Shown here: positions 20,244-29,051 of the stretch, piece by piece
Position numbering within the stretch: position 1 is the first letter of the stretch
Layout of the letters: the number at the start of each line of letters is the position of its first letter
Source: Erwinia sp. E602
Lineage (GTDB): Bacteria; Pseudomonadota; Gammaproteobacteria; Enterobacterales; Enterobacteriaceae
Length of the DNA: 64,000 nucleotides
Reading direction: 5' to 3'
NCBI RefSeq assembly: GCF_018141005.1
Contig: NZ_CP046582.1
Span: 1,240,001 to 1,304,000 of the forward strand
Notes under the pieces: generated by a model
What the model saw: the letters and a program-made list of their open reading frames with translations, nothing else
Databases searched by the model: none
Told to the model about the DNA's origin: nothing
Position numbers and translations under genes: made by a program

Positions 20244-20727
20244 CCGGTTCAGATTTCAGATACAGCGGTACTGTTTTCATGCGGGCATCAGAGGCTTTTT
20301 AACGTTATCTCCCTGCTGAGGGGGAGATGTTAGGGATAATCTGATGCCAGGCACCTGGCAACCCTACCTTGCACATTAGCCTGTATGCGAACCTGTTAGC
20401 TTTTTAAGCGACTTATACCTTCACCAGCCTTCCCCCGCAGCAGCAACTCCAGCGCCGTGAAGGATGTTTAACTAAGCCATCTTCTATTAAAGAAGCTTTT
20501 AATATGGTGTGGCATAGTTAAAGCAGGCTTTAATAACATCCCCAGACATCAAAGGATTTTTAAATGAAGCGCGCATCCGGTCACTTTATCAAAACCGTCA
20601 GTATAGTAGGGCCAAATCCATATGGATTTCCGGCGGAATGATCAGACTGATTTAGTCGCTTGTAAGGATCGGTGAGCCGGAAGAAGTGGCTAAAGCCGTG
20701 TTTATCCCTGCAAGTTTTTTCGTCCTC
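20244..20727. other. Degenerate spacer with gene ghosts and an IS-end relic
   Basis: No intact gene is present. Three relics are recognisable. At 20412-20460 (minus) FTALELLLRGKAGEG resembles the C terminus of the adjacent TetR (GALELLLKGMLAKE). At 20597-20620 a GTCAGTATAGTAGGGCCAAATCCA-like segment resembles the IS end at 17204-17229. At 20664-20715 (plus) RIGEPEEVAKAV repeats the C-terminal SDR sequence at about 20131. This suggests past duplication and deletion. Confidence 0.6.
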
Positions 20728-21315
20728 TTACTCCTTCGCCAGCATCCCTTTTAACAGCAGCTCCAGCGCCCCCAGTCCCTTCTCCAGCCGCGTATCGCCA
20801 TCCTCTTCCCCGGCTATCCACACCGCCGCTTCTGCCAGACTGCCGTAGATCAGCGCGGCCAGCGCCTGCGGGTCGGCTTGCGCCACAATGCCTTGCTGCA
20901 TCATTTCGGCAATCAGCCGCTGCATGGAGTCCAGGCAGTAGCGCTGCGACTCCGGCGTAGCCCCGCCGAGCACCGCACGGGCGTCGCGCAGTACGATGCG
21001 CTGGATCTCGGGTTCCAGCGCCATCTCCAGATACGCCCGACAGCGCTGGCGGAAGCCCTGCCAGGGGTCTGCAGCGCTGTCCGAAATCGCCTGCAGGCGG
21101 CCATCGACCTCGGCATCAATCTGCTCTACTACCGCCGCCAGCAGCCCCTTTTTATCACCAAAATGATGATACAGCGCACCGCGGGTCAGGCCGGCGTGGG
21201 CGGTCAGATCGTCCATCGAGGTGGCGGCATAGCCGTGTTCACAGAAAAAAGTACGGGCGGTGGCCAGCAGGGTGGCGCGGGTCTCTTCCATCTCAGCACG
21301 TGTACGGCGAACCAT
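20728..21315 (-). CDS. TetR-family transcriptional repressor
   Basis: A 195-residue TetR-like protein. The helix-turn-helix is RATLLATARTFFCEHGYAATSMDDLTAHAGLTRGALYHHFGDKKGLLAAVV; the rest is the helical ligand and dimerisation domain. It is divergent from the MFS gene at 21444. The 128-base gap contains three CATAC-N5-GTATG elements, consistent with autoregulation and control of the pump. The ligand is unknown. Confidence 0.94.
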   Translation of the reverse strand: MVRRTRAEMEETRATLLATARTFFCEHGYAATSMDDLTAHAGLTRGALYHHFGDKKGLLAAVVEQIDAEVDGRLQAISDSAADPWQGFRQRCRAYLEMALEPEIQRIVLRDARAVLGGATPESQRYCLDSMQRLIAEMMQQGIVAQADPQALAALIYGSLAEAAVWIAGEEDGDTRLEKGLGALELLLKGMLAKE

Positions 21316-21327
21316 GATTACCTCTTA

Positions 21328-21394
21328 CATACATCTCGTATGATTGTTTACATTCACTGCGTATGATTATAGTCTTAAACATACGCTTTGTATG
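21328..21394. promoter_or_regulatory. Three TetR-type operator palindromes between tetR-like gene and MFS pump
   Basis: CATAC-ATCTC-GTATG lies at 21328-21342, CATTC-ACTGC-GTATG at 21351-21365, and CATAC-GCTTT-GTATG at 21380-21394. All share the 5-N-5 pattern; two are perfect and one has a single mismatch. Their placement between divergent TetR and transporter genes makes them the likely binding sites of that TetR. Confidence 0.78.
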
Positions 21395-21443
21395 TATTGT
21401 CCTTGCCACCCTCTGTGATGGCAGGCAAAACCAGGGAGAAGAG

Positions 21444-22655
21444 ATGTTCAGAGCCTATCGCGAACTGTTTAGCGCCCCCGGCACCCGTTGGCTGCTGCTG
21501 GCCGGGTTGCTGGCGCGCCTGCCGCTGCCGATGACCGGTATCGGTATTATCACGTTGCTGGCCCAGCTGCGCGGCAGCTATACGCTGGCCGGGGCGGTGT
21601 CCGCCACCTTTGTGCTGGGCTATGCGCTGCTGTCGCCGCAGGTCGCCCGGCTGGCGGACCGCCATTCACAGCATCGTGTGCTGCCGGTTGCCAGCGCAGT
21701 CAGTCTGGCCGGGATGCTGTTGCTGGCGGCGACCACCTGTCTGCAGGCACCGGACGGGCTGCTGTTTGTCGGCGCGCTGCTGGCCGGATTTATGCCCGGT
21801 ATGTCGGCAATGGTGCGGGCGCGCTGGGCTGCGCTGTATCGCGGCCAGCCGCGCCTGCAGAGCGCGAATTCGCTGGAGACGGTGCTGGATGAGGTGACTT
21901 TTATCGCCGGGCCGCCGCTGTCGGTCGGGCTGGCGGTGGCCGCGTTTCCACAGGCGGGGCTACTGGCGGCGGCGCTGCTGCTGGCAGGCGGCACGCTGGC
22001 GCTGGTGAGGCTGCGCGCTACGGAACCGCTAACGTCTTCAGCACCGACGGCAGCGGTACGCGGTGGCTCGCCGATTGGTCAGCCGGGCTTGCGCCTGCTG
22101 GCGCTGCTGATGATGGCGATGGGCATCATCGTGGGCAGCGTGGACGTGGTGAGCGTCGCCTTCGCAGAGCTGAGCGGGCAACCGGCGGCGGCCAGCCTGG
22201 TGCTGTCAGCCTATGCGTTTGGCTCCTGCAGCGCCGGGCTGTTGTTTGGTGCGCTGCGTTTAACCACGCCGCTGCACCGGCAGTTGCTGGTCGGCGGGCT
22301 GGCCGTGGCGCTGACGACCCTGCCGCTGTGGCTGGCGGGCAGCATCACCACGCTGACGGGCGCGGTGCTGCTGGCCGGTGTGAGCTTTGCACCGACGATG
22401 ATTATCGCGATGTCGCTGGTTGAACGGCTGGTCGCGGTGGAGAAGCTTACCGAGGGGATGAGCTGGCTGCTGGCCGGGCTGAATATCGGCGTGGCGCTGG
22501 GGGCTGCGGTCTCCGGTCGCCTGGTTGATTATTTCGGCTTGCAGGCCGGATTCAGCGTAGCGATCGGGGCAGGCGCGGCGATCGTGCTGCTGGCGATCGC
22601 GGGTTCATATCGGCTGGGCGGCACGCAGCGTTACCGGACTGAACGTAATGCGTGA
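21444..22655 (+). CDS. MFS transporter (probable efflux)
   Basis: A 403-residue major-facilitator protein with about 12 membrane helices. The start at 21444 (MFRAYRELFSAPGTRWLLLAG) has a strong CAGGGAGAAGAG site, so it is preferred over the upstream in-frame ATG at 21363, which lies in the operator region. The characteristic segment LSPQVARLADRHSQHRVLPVAS corresponds to the conserved loop between helices 2 and 3. It is controlled, by inference, by the divergent TetR. The substrate cannot be deduced. Confidence 0.9.
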   Translation: MFRAYRELFSAPGTRWLLLAGLLARLPLPMTGIGIITLLAQLRGSYTLAGAVSATFVLGYALLSPQVARLADRHSQHRVLPVASAVSLAGMLLLAATTCLQAPDGLLFVGALLAGFMPGMSAMVRARWAALYRGQPRLQSANSLETVLDEVTFIAGPPLSVGLAVAAFPQAGLLAAALLLAGGTLALVRLRATEPLTSSAPTAAVRGGSPIGQPGLRLLALLMMAMGIIVGSVDVVSVAFAELSGQPAAASLVLSAYAFGSCSAGLLFGALRLTTPLHRQLLVGGLAVALTTLPLWLAGSITTLTGAVLLAGVSFAPTMIIAMSLVERLVAVEKLTEGMSWLLAGLNIGVALGAAVSGRLVDYFGLQAGFSVAIGAGAAIVLLAIAGSYRLGGTQRYRTERNA

Positions 22656-22822
22656 TAACCGGCTTCACCGGCCGGTGCGCACCCTCACGGGCTGAGACCT
22701 TTTAGGGAGAAAAACCCGTCTGGCTGCTTATCGGGCATTGCCGGCGGTAGACCTCAGGCTCTGTTTTTCATGGGCTGCTTAGGCTTCCGTGGCCTGGTTA
22801 TATCATACAAAGGATAACGATA

Positions 22823-24037
22823 ATGCCCCTGATTTCCTTATCTGTCGCGCGCCGCCCCTGGCTGGCGGTGGCTGCCGTGGCGCTGTCCACGTTCTCCGTC
22901 GTAACCACCGAAATGCTGCCGGTGGGACTGCTCACCCCCATCGCAGAGAGCCTGCAGACCTCCGTGGGGACGGCAGCGTTGACGATGTCACTGCCTGCAC
23001 TGCTGGCGGCTCTCTTTGCGCCCTGCGTGGTGCTGGCTGCCGGCGATATTGACCGGCGAACACTCCTCGGCGGGCTGCTGTTACTGCTGGTGGTTGCCAA
23101 TCTTGCCTCGGCCCTGGCGCCGGGAATCGGCTGGTTGCTGGCAGCCCGCGTGCTGGTTGGCTTCTGCATTGGCGGGATCTGGGCCATTGCCGGCGGGCTG
23201 GCCGCAAGGCTGGTGGCAGCACCTCACGTCGGGCTGGCAACATCACTGATCTTTGGCGGCGTGGCTGCCGCATCAGTGCTCGGTATTCCTCTTGGCGCGC
23301 TGATTGGCGAAATTGCAGGCTGGCGCTGGGCATTTGCCGTTATGGCGCTGTTCAGCGCGCTGGTGCTGATACTGCAGCAGGCATCGCTGCCGTCGCTGCC
23401 GGCGATAACGTCCGTTACCCTGCGCCAGTTGGCCGGGCTGGCACGCCGGCCCGCTTTACAGGGCGGGCTGCTGTTAACGCTGCTGCTGGTGGCCGGTCAT
23501 TTTATGGCCTTCACCTTTGTGCGCCCGCTGCTGGTTTCCTGGTCGGGCTTTGACGCGCGCTGGGTCAGCAGCCTGCTGTTCGCCTATGGCATCGCCGGTA
23601 TCGCTGGAAACTTTATCGCAGGAACCCTTGCCGCGCGGCGTGCGCTACCGGTGCTGCTGGCAATAGCGACCGGACTGCTGCTGACGCCGTTGCTGTGGCT
23701 TAGCGTAGGCGGATCGCCGGTTGCAGGCGGCGCGGTGCTGATGCTGTGGGGCCTGGCTTACGGTGGCGTCTCGGTCGGGCTGATGACGTGGATCGTCAAA
23801 ACGGCACCCGACGGAGTGGAGATTGCCGCAGCGCTCTACGTCGGGGTGTTTAACATCGGGATTGCGCTCGGAGCCTGGGCAGGTGGGGAGGTGCTGAACG
23901 CCAGCGGATTGTCCGGCGTTCTCGGTCTGTCAGCCATCTGTGCGCTGGCGGCGCTGCTGCTGGCGTCATTTATCACGGTTAGCAGGCTGCGCCGTCATTC
24001 ATCCCTGACCCGCAGTAAATCGTTTCCGGTAGAATAA
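22823..24037 (+). CDS. MFS transporter, AraJ/NepI-like
   Basis: A 404-residue MFS protein of the DHA1 group. The N terminus WLAVAAVALSTFSVVTTEMLPVGLLTPIAESL carries the TEMLPVGLL motif typical of the AraJ/YdhP/NepI exporters. Twelve hydrophobic helices are evident, and the C terminus is basic (RLRRHSSLTRSKS). It follows the preceding MFS gene after 167 bases on the same strand, but an imperfect GCCGGTG-type hairpin lies in the gap, so separate transcription is possible. The substrate is unknown. Confidence 0.88.
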   Translation: MPLISLSVARRPWLAVAAVALSTFSVVTTEMLPVGLLTPIAESLQTSVGTAALTMSLPALLAALFAPCVVLAAGDIDRRTLLGGLLLLLVVANLASALAPGIGWLLAARVLVGFCIGGIWAIAGGLAARLVAAPHVGLATSLIFGGVAAASVLGIPLGALIGEIAGWRWAFAVMALFSALVLILQQASLPSLPAITSVTLRQLAGLARRPALQGGLLLTLLLVAGHFMAFTFVRPLLVSWSGFDARWVSSLLFAYGIAGIAGNFIAGTLAARRALPVLLAIATGLLLTPLLWLSVGGSPVAGGAVLMLWGLAYGGVSVGLMTWIVKTAPDGVEIAAALYVGVFNIGIALGAWAGGEVLNASGLSGVLGLSAICALAALLLASFITVSRLRRHSSLTRSKSFPVE

Positions 24038-24081
24038 GCGCTCGGGCACACTCTTCCGCCAGTCAGCGCTGGTGATGGTGA

Positions 24082-24411
24082 CTAATGCGTCGCCTTGACC
24101 AGCGTATCGCTAATCCACTGGTTGACGCTTTTGCCTGACAGTTCGGCGGCGGCGTTAACCGCCGCATGGATTTCCGGCGGGATGCGCAGGCTGATTTTGC
24201 CGCTGGCCGGGCGCTGTGGTTTGATGCCTTGCTCCGCGCAGAAGGCCAGATAGTCATCCACCGCCTCTTCAAATGCGCGGCGCAGATCGGTAACGTTGTC
24301 CGCATGGAAGCCGATCACATCGCGAATGCCGACGATATGACCAATCAGGCAGCGATCTTCATCGCTGTACTCAATTCTGGCGGCGTAGCCTCTCCAGGTC
24401 ATAGTACCCAT
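24082..24411 (-). CDS. hicB: HicB-family antitoxin
   Basis: A 109-residue antitoxin of the HicAB type. The N-terminal partial RNase H-like fold (YAARIEYSDEDRCLIGHIVGIRDVIGFHADNVTDLRRAFEEAVDDYLAFC) is followed by a ribbon-helix-helix-like region (KISLRIPPEIHAAVNAAAELSGKSVNQWISDTL). The start overlaps the end of hicA; an alternative ATG at 24402 would give the classic ATGA stop-start overlap. It should neutralise HicA and repress the operon. Confidence 0.9.
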   Translation of the reverse strand: MGTMTWRGYAARIEYSDEDRCLIGHIVGIRDVIGFHADNVTDLRRAFEEAVDDYLAFCAEQGIKPQRPASGKISLRIPPEIHAAVNAAAELSGKSVNQWISDTLVKATH

Positions 24412-24671
24412 GGTGTGACTCCAATCGTTTCAAGAAATTTTCTGACGTCGCGTACCTGATAGGGTTTTGCCTCTTTCGCCGGATGCGGCCGGTGAAACGT
24501 GGCCACCACGCCTTTGATCATAAAGCGTACACGCGACCCTCTGCCTTCAGACACCTCGGCACCCAGTGCCATCAGTAACGCCTCTACTTTTTGCCACTCC
24601 AGCGTGCAGTGGGTGGGTGTGGTAAAAATCACCTCGATAGTCTGTAGGTGTTTGCTGTTAAGAAGGTTCAT
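24399..24671 (-). CDS. hicA: HicA-family mRNA interferase toxin
   Basis: A 90-residue toxin predicted to cleave mRNA. The start at 24671 (MNLLNSKHLQTIEVIF) has a strong CGGAGG site 5 bases upstream, preferred over the in-frame start at 24692. The double-stranded RNA-binding-like fold and catalytic histidine region are seen in AEVSEGRGSRVRFMIKGVVATFHRPHPAKEAKPYQVRDVRKFLETIGV. It is the first gene of the pair, overlapping hicB. Confidence 0.9.
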   Translation of the reverse strand: MNLLNSKHLQTIEVIFTTPTHCTLEWQKVEALLMALGAEVSEGRGSRVRFMIKGVVATFHRPHPAKEAKPYQVRDVRKFLETIGVTPWVL

Positions 24672-24705
24672 CTCATCCTCCGTGAATGACAACCCCTCCT
24701 TTTGC

Positions 24706-24720
24706 TATCAAAAAATGATA
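24706..24720. promoter_or_regulatory. Candidate hicAB operator
   Basis: The inverted repeat TATCA-AAAAA-TGATA lies about 35 bases upstream of hicA. RHH-type HicB antitoxins usually bind such short palindromes at their own promoter. This is inference from position. Confidence 0.45.
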
Positions 24721-24935
24721 TCACAAGGAGTACGGTAACAGCACTACCGTAGAATGTAAACTCACCGCAAGGCTACGCCATAAAGGCAGGATATTTTGCT
24801 TTTGCGGCCTTGCTTCAGGAAAGGGCGGCATGCCTGGCTGCAGGCGGGATAAAGCAGACTGGTGGTTAATTTTTGAGTGCATAATTTCGTAAAATACACG
24901 ATGCTGGCAGGCTACCTTCGTCCGGGAGTTTTACG

Positions 24936-25721
24936 ATGTTTGCACTGAAAGCGCTTAGCCTTGCCCTGCTGGCCATTATCCTGCTGTCGCTGGCCGCCAG
25001 CCTGACCCGGGCGGCGGGCCATCAGCAACAGAGCAGCGAGGGCTGGGCATCGGCGCGGCGCGATTCGTCCGGGCTGGCGCTCGATCCCCAACGCTTTGCT
25101 AATCTGGCGATCGTACAGGTGTATGCCGCACCGACCTTTGGCTGGAAAGGCAAGGTGGCGGTGCATCCGTGGATTATCTTTAAGCGCGCCGGGGAAACCC
25201 GTTACAGCCGCTATGAGGTGATCAGCTGGGGCAGCGGCGATAAGGTGCGGCTGAACAGCAACCTGCCGGACGGTTACTGGTACGGGGCGCGACCGCGTAT
25301 TCTGGTCGATCATCGAGGCCCGGCCGCCGAAGCGATGATCCCGGCGATCAAAGCTGCTATTGCCTCCTACCCGTGGCCGCAGACCTATCACGCCTGGCCC
25401 GGACCCAACAGCAATACCTTCCTGGCCCATATAGGCCGTGAGGTCCCGTCACTGGAGCTGAACCTGCCGGCGAATGCGCTGGGTAAAGATTACCGCCCGT
25501 TGACCCGTCCGGTGGGGTTACCGCCTTCCGGGCGCGGTTTGCAGGTCTCCCTGCTCGGCGTAGCCGGCGTGACGCTGGGCGCGAAGGAGGGAGTCGAGAT
25601 CAATCTGCTCGGGCTGAACCTCGGCGTCGGTTTTTCCCCGCTGCAGCTGCGTCTGCCGTTTATCGGCGGACTGGGTGACGACAATCGCCAGAACGACTCT
25701 TCCCTCTCCTCCGTGAAATAG
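24936..25721 (+). CDS. DUF3750 domain-containing protein
   Basis: A 261-residue protein of unknown function. The N terminus MFALKALSLALLAIILLSLAASLTRAAGH looks like a signal peptide or membrane anchor. The body contains AIVQVYAAPTFGWKGKVAVHPWIIFKR, YEVISWG and TYHAWPGPNSNTFLAHIGREVPSLELNLPANALGKDY, segments I associate with DUF3750. It is probably periplasmic or outward facing. It stands alone between hicAB and the oxygenase cluster. Confidence 0.8.
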   Translation: MFALKALSLALLAIILLSLAASLTRAAGHQQQSSEGWASARRDSSGLALDPQRFANLAIVQVYAAPTFGWKGKVAVHPWIIFKRAGETRYSRYEVISWGSGDKVRLNSNLPDGYWYGARPRILVDHRGPAAEAMIPAIKAAIASYPWPQTYHAWPGPNSNTFLAHIGREVPSLELNLPANALGKDYRPLTRPVGLPPSGRGLQVSLLGVAGVTLGAKEGVEINLLGLNLGVGFSPLQLRLPFIGGLGDDNRQNDSSLSSVK

Positions 25722-26010
25722 CCCACCGCCGGGGCCCCGGTTAACGGCCCCTTATTTCTGGAAAATGGACGGCCAGCGATAATGTAAGCCATCCGTGCCG
25801 AGCCTCTTGTAATCACTGCCGCGAGTGACAGGATTACCCCTCATGCTTGTATGAAAAAACGTCGCTTTCGGGCTAAAGGGCCGTTGCCGATCCGGTCATC
25901 CTTACGGGCACCGTTCCCTCCACTCGGTTAAAGCCAGCGCCCCTCCAACGCGATCGATCTCATCCGTTTAACCCGCCCTGTAAGAGGGGAACGGGAATCA
26001 GGGAGGATAT
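25722..26010. other. Intergenic region before the oxygenase cluster
   Basis: No gene is seen in these 289 bases. A CCCACCGCCGGGGCCCCGG stretch after the DUF3750 gene can form a GC hairpin without a T-run. The segment just before 26011 carries the GGGAGGAT ribosome-binding site of the next gene. No clear promoter or operator was recognised. Confidence 0.4.
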
Positions 26011-27177
26011 GTGCACACTTCTACTTTATCAGCGCAAGAGAACCTCGGGGGGGATGTTTCCACGGCTGAACTGTCCCGCCTGTTGGCCGACATCAGGCTG
26101 CGGGCCGAAGAATTTGAACGGCAGAAATTTATCAGCGCGGATGTGATTGAGAAATTCCGCTCGCTCGGGGTTTACCGGGCGTTTGTGCCGAAAAAATATG
26201 GCGGGATGGAGATGCCACCCGGCGGGTTCTGCGCCCTGATTGAGCGCATCGCAGCTGCTGACGGCTCCGCCGGCTGGGTGGCGAGCTTCGGTATGAACCC
26301 CTTTTACCTCGGTGGATTGCCCCCGGCCGTGCTCGATCGGATCTGGCAGTCCGGCCCTGATGTGGTGTTCGCCGCCGGCCTGTTTCCTTCATGCCCAGCG
26401 GCGGTGGAGCCGGGTGGCTTTTGCATCTCCGGACGCTGGAGTTTTGCCAGCGGTTGCATGGGGGCCGATCTGATCGGCGTGGGCATTCAGCCCACCGGTG
26501 CGCAGGCCACCGCGCTGCCACGGGTGGCGGTGCTGCCTGCGGCGCAGGTGACCATCGATCCGGTGTGGAACAGCGTCGGGCTGGCCGGTACCGGCAGCCA
26601 CGACCTGACGCTGGATAACGCCTTTGTACCGGAGGAGTGGACGCTGATCCGCGGCGGGGCACTCAACCTGGAGGGCGTGCTGTATCGCTACCCGGCGCTG
26701 TCGCTGGCGACCCAGGTGCTGGCGGTGGTCAGTGCGGGCATTGCCCGCGCCGCGATTGATGAAATCCTGGCGATTGCCGAACGTCAGCGTTCGGTGACCG
26801 GCGCGCCGCTGCTGGCCGATCGCCAGTTTGCGCAGATTGCCGTCGCCCGCGCGGAAGCCGGGCTGGCCTCGGCCCGCTGCTGGTTTTACGACGCTATTGA
26901 GCAGGTGTGGCAGGTACTGTGTCGGGGCGATGAGCCCGCTTCGCCGCAGGTCAGCGCGCTGCGCCTGTCGTCAACCCATCTGACCCGCACCGCGGCGAAG
27001 GTCGCGTCCGCCATGCTGGCGCTTTCCGGAATGGGCGGCATTGCGATGCGCAGCCCGCTGCAGCGCTACGTGCGCGATACGCTGGTGATTACCCAGCATG
27101 CGTTTATGGGCGAGCTAACCCTGATCAACGCCGGGCAGATGCTGTTTGGCCGCGCGCCGTTGCCCGGCTATCTGTAA
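26011..27177 (+). CDS. Acyl-CoA dehydrogenase-fold flavoprotein, probably a flavin-dependent monooxygenase component
   Basis: A 388-residue protein with a GTG start and GGGAGGAT site. The order of segments matches the ACAD superfamily: N-terminal helices (ADIRLRAEEFERQKFISADVIEKFRSLGVYRAFVPKKYGG), beta domain (GGFCISGRWSFASGCMGADLIGVG and VWNSVGLAGTGSHDLTLDNAFVP), and C-terminal helices. The W-x-F-A-S-G and G-T-G-S-x-D signatures resemble the group D monooxygenases (HsaA/HpaB-like) rather than true dehydrogenases. It is the first of five same-strand genes. The flavin reductase such enzymes usually need is not present nearby. Confidence 0.82.
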   Translation: MHTSTLSAQENLGGDVSTAELSRLLADIRLRAEEFERQKFISADVIEKFRSLGVYRAFVPKKYGGMEMPPGGFCALIERIAAADGSAGWVASFGMNPFYLGGLPPAVLDRIWQSGPDVVFAAGLFPSCPAAVEPGGFCISGRWSFASGCMGADLIGVGIQPTGAQATALPRVAVLPAAQVTIDPVWNSVGLAGTGSHDLTLDNAFVPEEWTLIRGGALNLEGVLYRYPALSLATQVLAVVSAGIARAAIDEILAIAERQRSVTGAPLLADRQFAQIAVARAEAGLASARCWFYDAIEQVWQVLCRGDEPASPQVSALRLSSTHLTRTAAKVASAMLALSGMGGIAMRSPLQRYVRDTLVITQHAFMGELTLINAGQMLFGRAPLPGYL

Positions 27178-27187
27178 GGAGGAGCGG

Positions 27188-27685
27188 ATGAGCGAGCAAT
27201 CCTTGCTGATGGAGCGGCTGGCCACGCTGGAAGCCGAAGCGGCGATTCGTCGTCTGGTCAGTGACTATCTGCATCTGTGCGAAAACCTGACCAGCGACGA
27301 AGTGGCGCAGGAGGTTGGCCGCCTGTTTACCGCGGATGCGCAGTGGCTGGGCACCGGGCCGCTGTATGCCGCTACGCTGGGCAGCCACTGTGGCCGGCAG
27401 GCGATTACCGCCATGATGGCCGGTTACGCCTGCGATCCGCCGCATTTTGTCATTAACGTGCACTTTCTGACCGCTGAATTCATCTCGGTACTGTCGGCAG
27501 ACAGCGCGGCGGGGCGCTGGAAAATGTGTCAGCTCGCCGCCCTGAGTGATAACAGCGCGTCGGCAAAGGCGGCGGAGCTGTTTATCAATTTTCGTCGGGA
27601 GGAGGGCCGCTGGCTGATATCACACTTTTCCACCCGCAATCTGTTTAGCCGCCCGCTGGACTATCTCCATGCTCCGCTGGCCTGA
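27188..27685 (+). CDS. SnoaL-like / NTF2-fold protein
   Basis: A 165-residue NTF2-fold protein starting MSEQSLLMERLATLEAEAAIRRLVSDYLHLCENLTSDEVAQEVGRLFTADAQW, the common SnoaL-like opening. The GGAGCGG site precedes the ATG 10 bases after the flavoprotein gene, so the two are co-transcribed. In catabolic and polyketide clusters such proteins serve as cyclases, isomerases or accessory subunits; the role here is open. Confidence 0.83.
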   Translation: MSEQSLLMERLATLEAEAAIRRLVSDYLHLCENLTSDEVAQEVGRLFTADAQWLGTGPLYAATLGSHCGRQAITAMMAGYACDPPHFVINVHFLTAEFISVLSADSAAGRWKMCQLAALSDNSASAKAAELFINFRREEGRWLISHFSTRNLFSRPLDYLHAPLA

Positions 27686-27767
27686 GCCAGTAAGCAAACT
27701 GCGGGTAAGACGTCTCCAGGCCAGCGTGGATGTGTTTACGCTGGCCACCATCACAGGAGCCACAATC

Positions 27768-29051
27768 ATGGAACTGATGTTGCACGATAAGACCGCCGCG
27801 CCGCCGCTGGCTGAGCGGGTTGAAAGCGATCGCGTACACACTTCGCTGTACACCTCGGGAGCGATCTTTGCCCGCGAGCAGGAGCGGATTTTCCAGCAGA
27901 CCTGGGTGTGGGTGGGCCACGATAGCGAACTGCCTGAGGCCGGCAGCTTTAAGCGCGCCAGCGTCGGCACCCAGCCGGTGATCGTGGTTCGCGATCGTAA
28001 CGGGGAAATCCACGTGCTGCTGAACCGCTGCCGTCACCGGGCATCAACGGTCTGCGAGCAGCGGCGCGGTAAAACGCGCAGTTTTGTCTGCCCGTATCAC
28101 AGCTGGGGCTACGGCCTGGACGGCACGCTGCGCGGTGTGCCGCACCCGGCAGGCTACGGCAACATCCTTAACAAAGCCGGGCTGGGGCTGATTAGTCTGC
28201 GGGTGGAGAGCTACGCCGGGATGATTTTCGCCACCTTTAACCATCAGATTGAACCACTGAGTGATTTTCTCGGGGCGGCGAAGAAGTGGATCGATCTGTT
28301 TATGAAGCAGGGGGCCGGTTATCCGCTGGAGGCGACCTCTTCTCTGCGTTTTCGTTTTCCGGGCAACTGGAAAATTCAGCTGGAAAATACCACCGACAGC
28401 TACCATTTTCCGGTGGTGCATAAATCCTTTCTCAGCTCGGTCGACCGGCAGACCAAAGAGATGCTGGATTTTGTCGGTGGACCCGGCTATGTCGAGTCGC
28501 TGGGCAACGGGCACAGCGTGATGGTAATGATCCCCGATCGTATCGATCTCGATCACAACCCCGACCCGGAGATCCCCGAGCGTTTTCTCGATCTGGCTGC
28601 TCAGCTGCGCGGGGAAGGGCATGATGAGGCGGCGGTGCGGCGTATTGTGCATGCGGTAGGAGGAAGCGGTTTCAACCTCAATCTGTTCCCTAACGTCGCA
28701 TGTTCCCTGTCGTTTTTCCGCGTGTTGCAGCCGATATCGGTGTGCGAAACGGAGGTTCACCACGTTGCACTGACCATGAAGGGCGGGCCGGCGTGCGCCA
28801 ACCAGGTGCGGCTGCGGCTGCATGAACACTTTCAGGGGCCGATGGGTTTCGGCACCACCGACGATGCCGAAGCCTGGGAGCGGGTGCAACAGGGGGCAGA
28901 AGCGGAAGAAAGGCTGTGGATCATGCTGAACCGCGGCCTGCCTGGCGAACGGCCAACGGCAGATGGGCTGCGGAGCGACGTCAGCGCGGAAACCGGTATG
29001 CGTTGCGCCTACCAGCAGTGGAAAAAAATGATGACGGCGGAGGAAGTATGA
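27768..29051 (+). CDS. Aromatic-ring-hydroxylating dioxygenase, large (alpha) subunit
   Basis: A 427-residue Rieske oxygenase alpha subunit. The start at 27768 (MELMLHDKTAAPP) is chosen for its CAGGAG site and family fit. The Rieske [2Fe-2S] ligands are C88-x-H90 and C108-x2-H111 (CRHRASTVCEQ, CPYHSWGY). The catalytic iron ligands appear as D210-x2-H213-x4-H218 in NTTDSYHFPVVHKS. The small subunit follows with an ATGA overlap. Its ferredoxin and reductase are not encoded within the cluster, so electrons must come from elsewhere. The substrate is unknown. Confidence 0.93.
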   Translation: MELMLHDKTAAPPLAERVESDRVHTSLYTSGAIFAREQERIFQQTWVWVGHDSELPEAGSFKRASVGTQPVIVVRDRNGEIHVLLNRCRHRASTVCEQRRGKTRSFVCPYHSWGYGLDGTLRGVPHPAGYGNILNKAGLGLISLRVESYAGMIFATFNHQIEPLSDFLGAAKKWIDLFMKQGAGYPLEATSSLRFRFPGNWKIQLENTTDSYHFPVVHKSFLSSVDRQTKEMLDFVGGPGYVESLGNGHSVMVMIPDRIDLDHNPDPEIPERFLDLAAQLRGEGHDEAAVRRIVHAVGGSGFNLNLFPNVACSLSFFRVLQPISVCETEVHHVALTMKGGPACANQVRLRLHEHFQGPMGFGTTDDAEAWERVQQGAEAEERLWIMLNRGLPGERPTADGLRSDVSAETGMRCAYQQWKKMMTAEEV

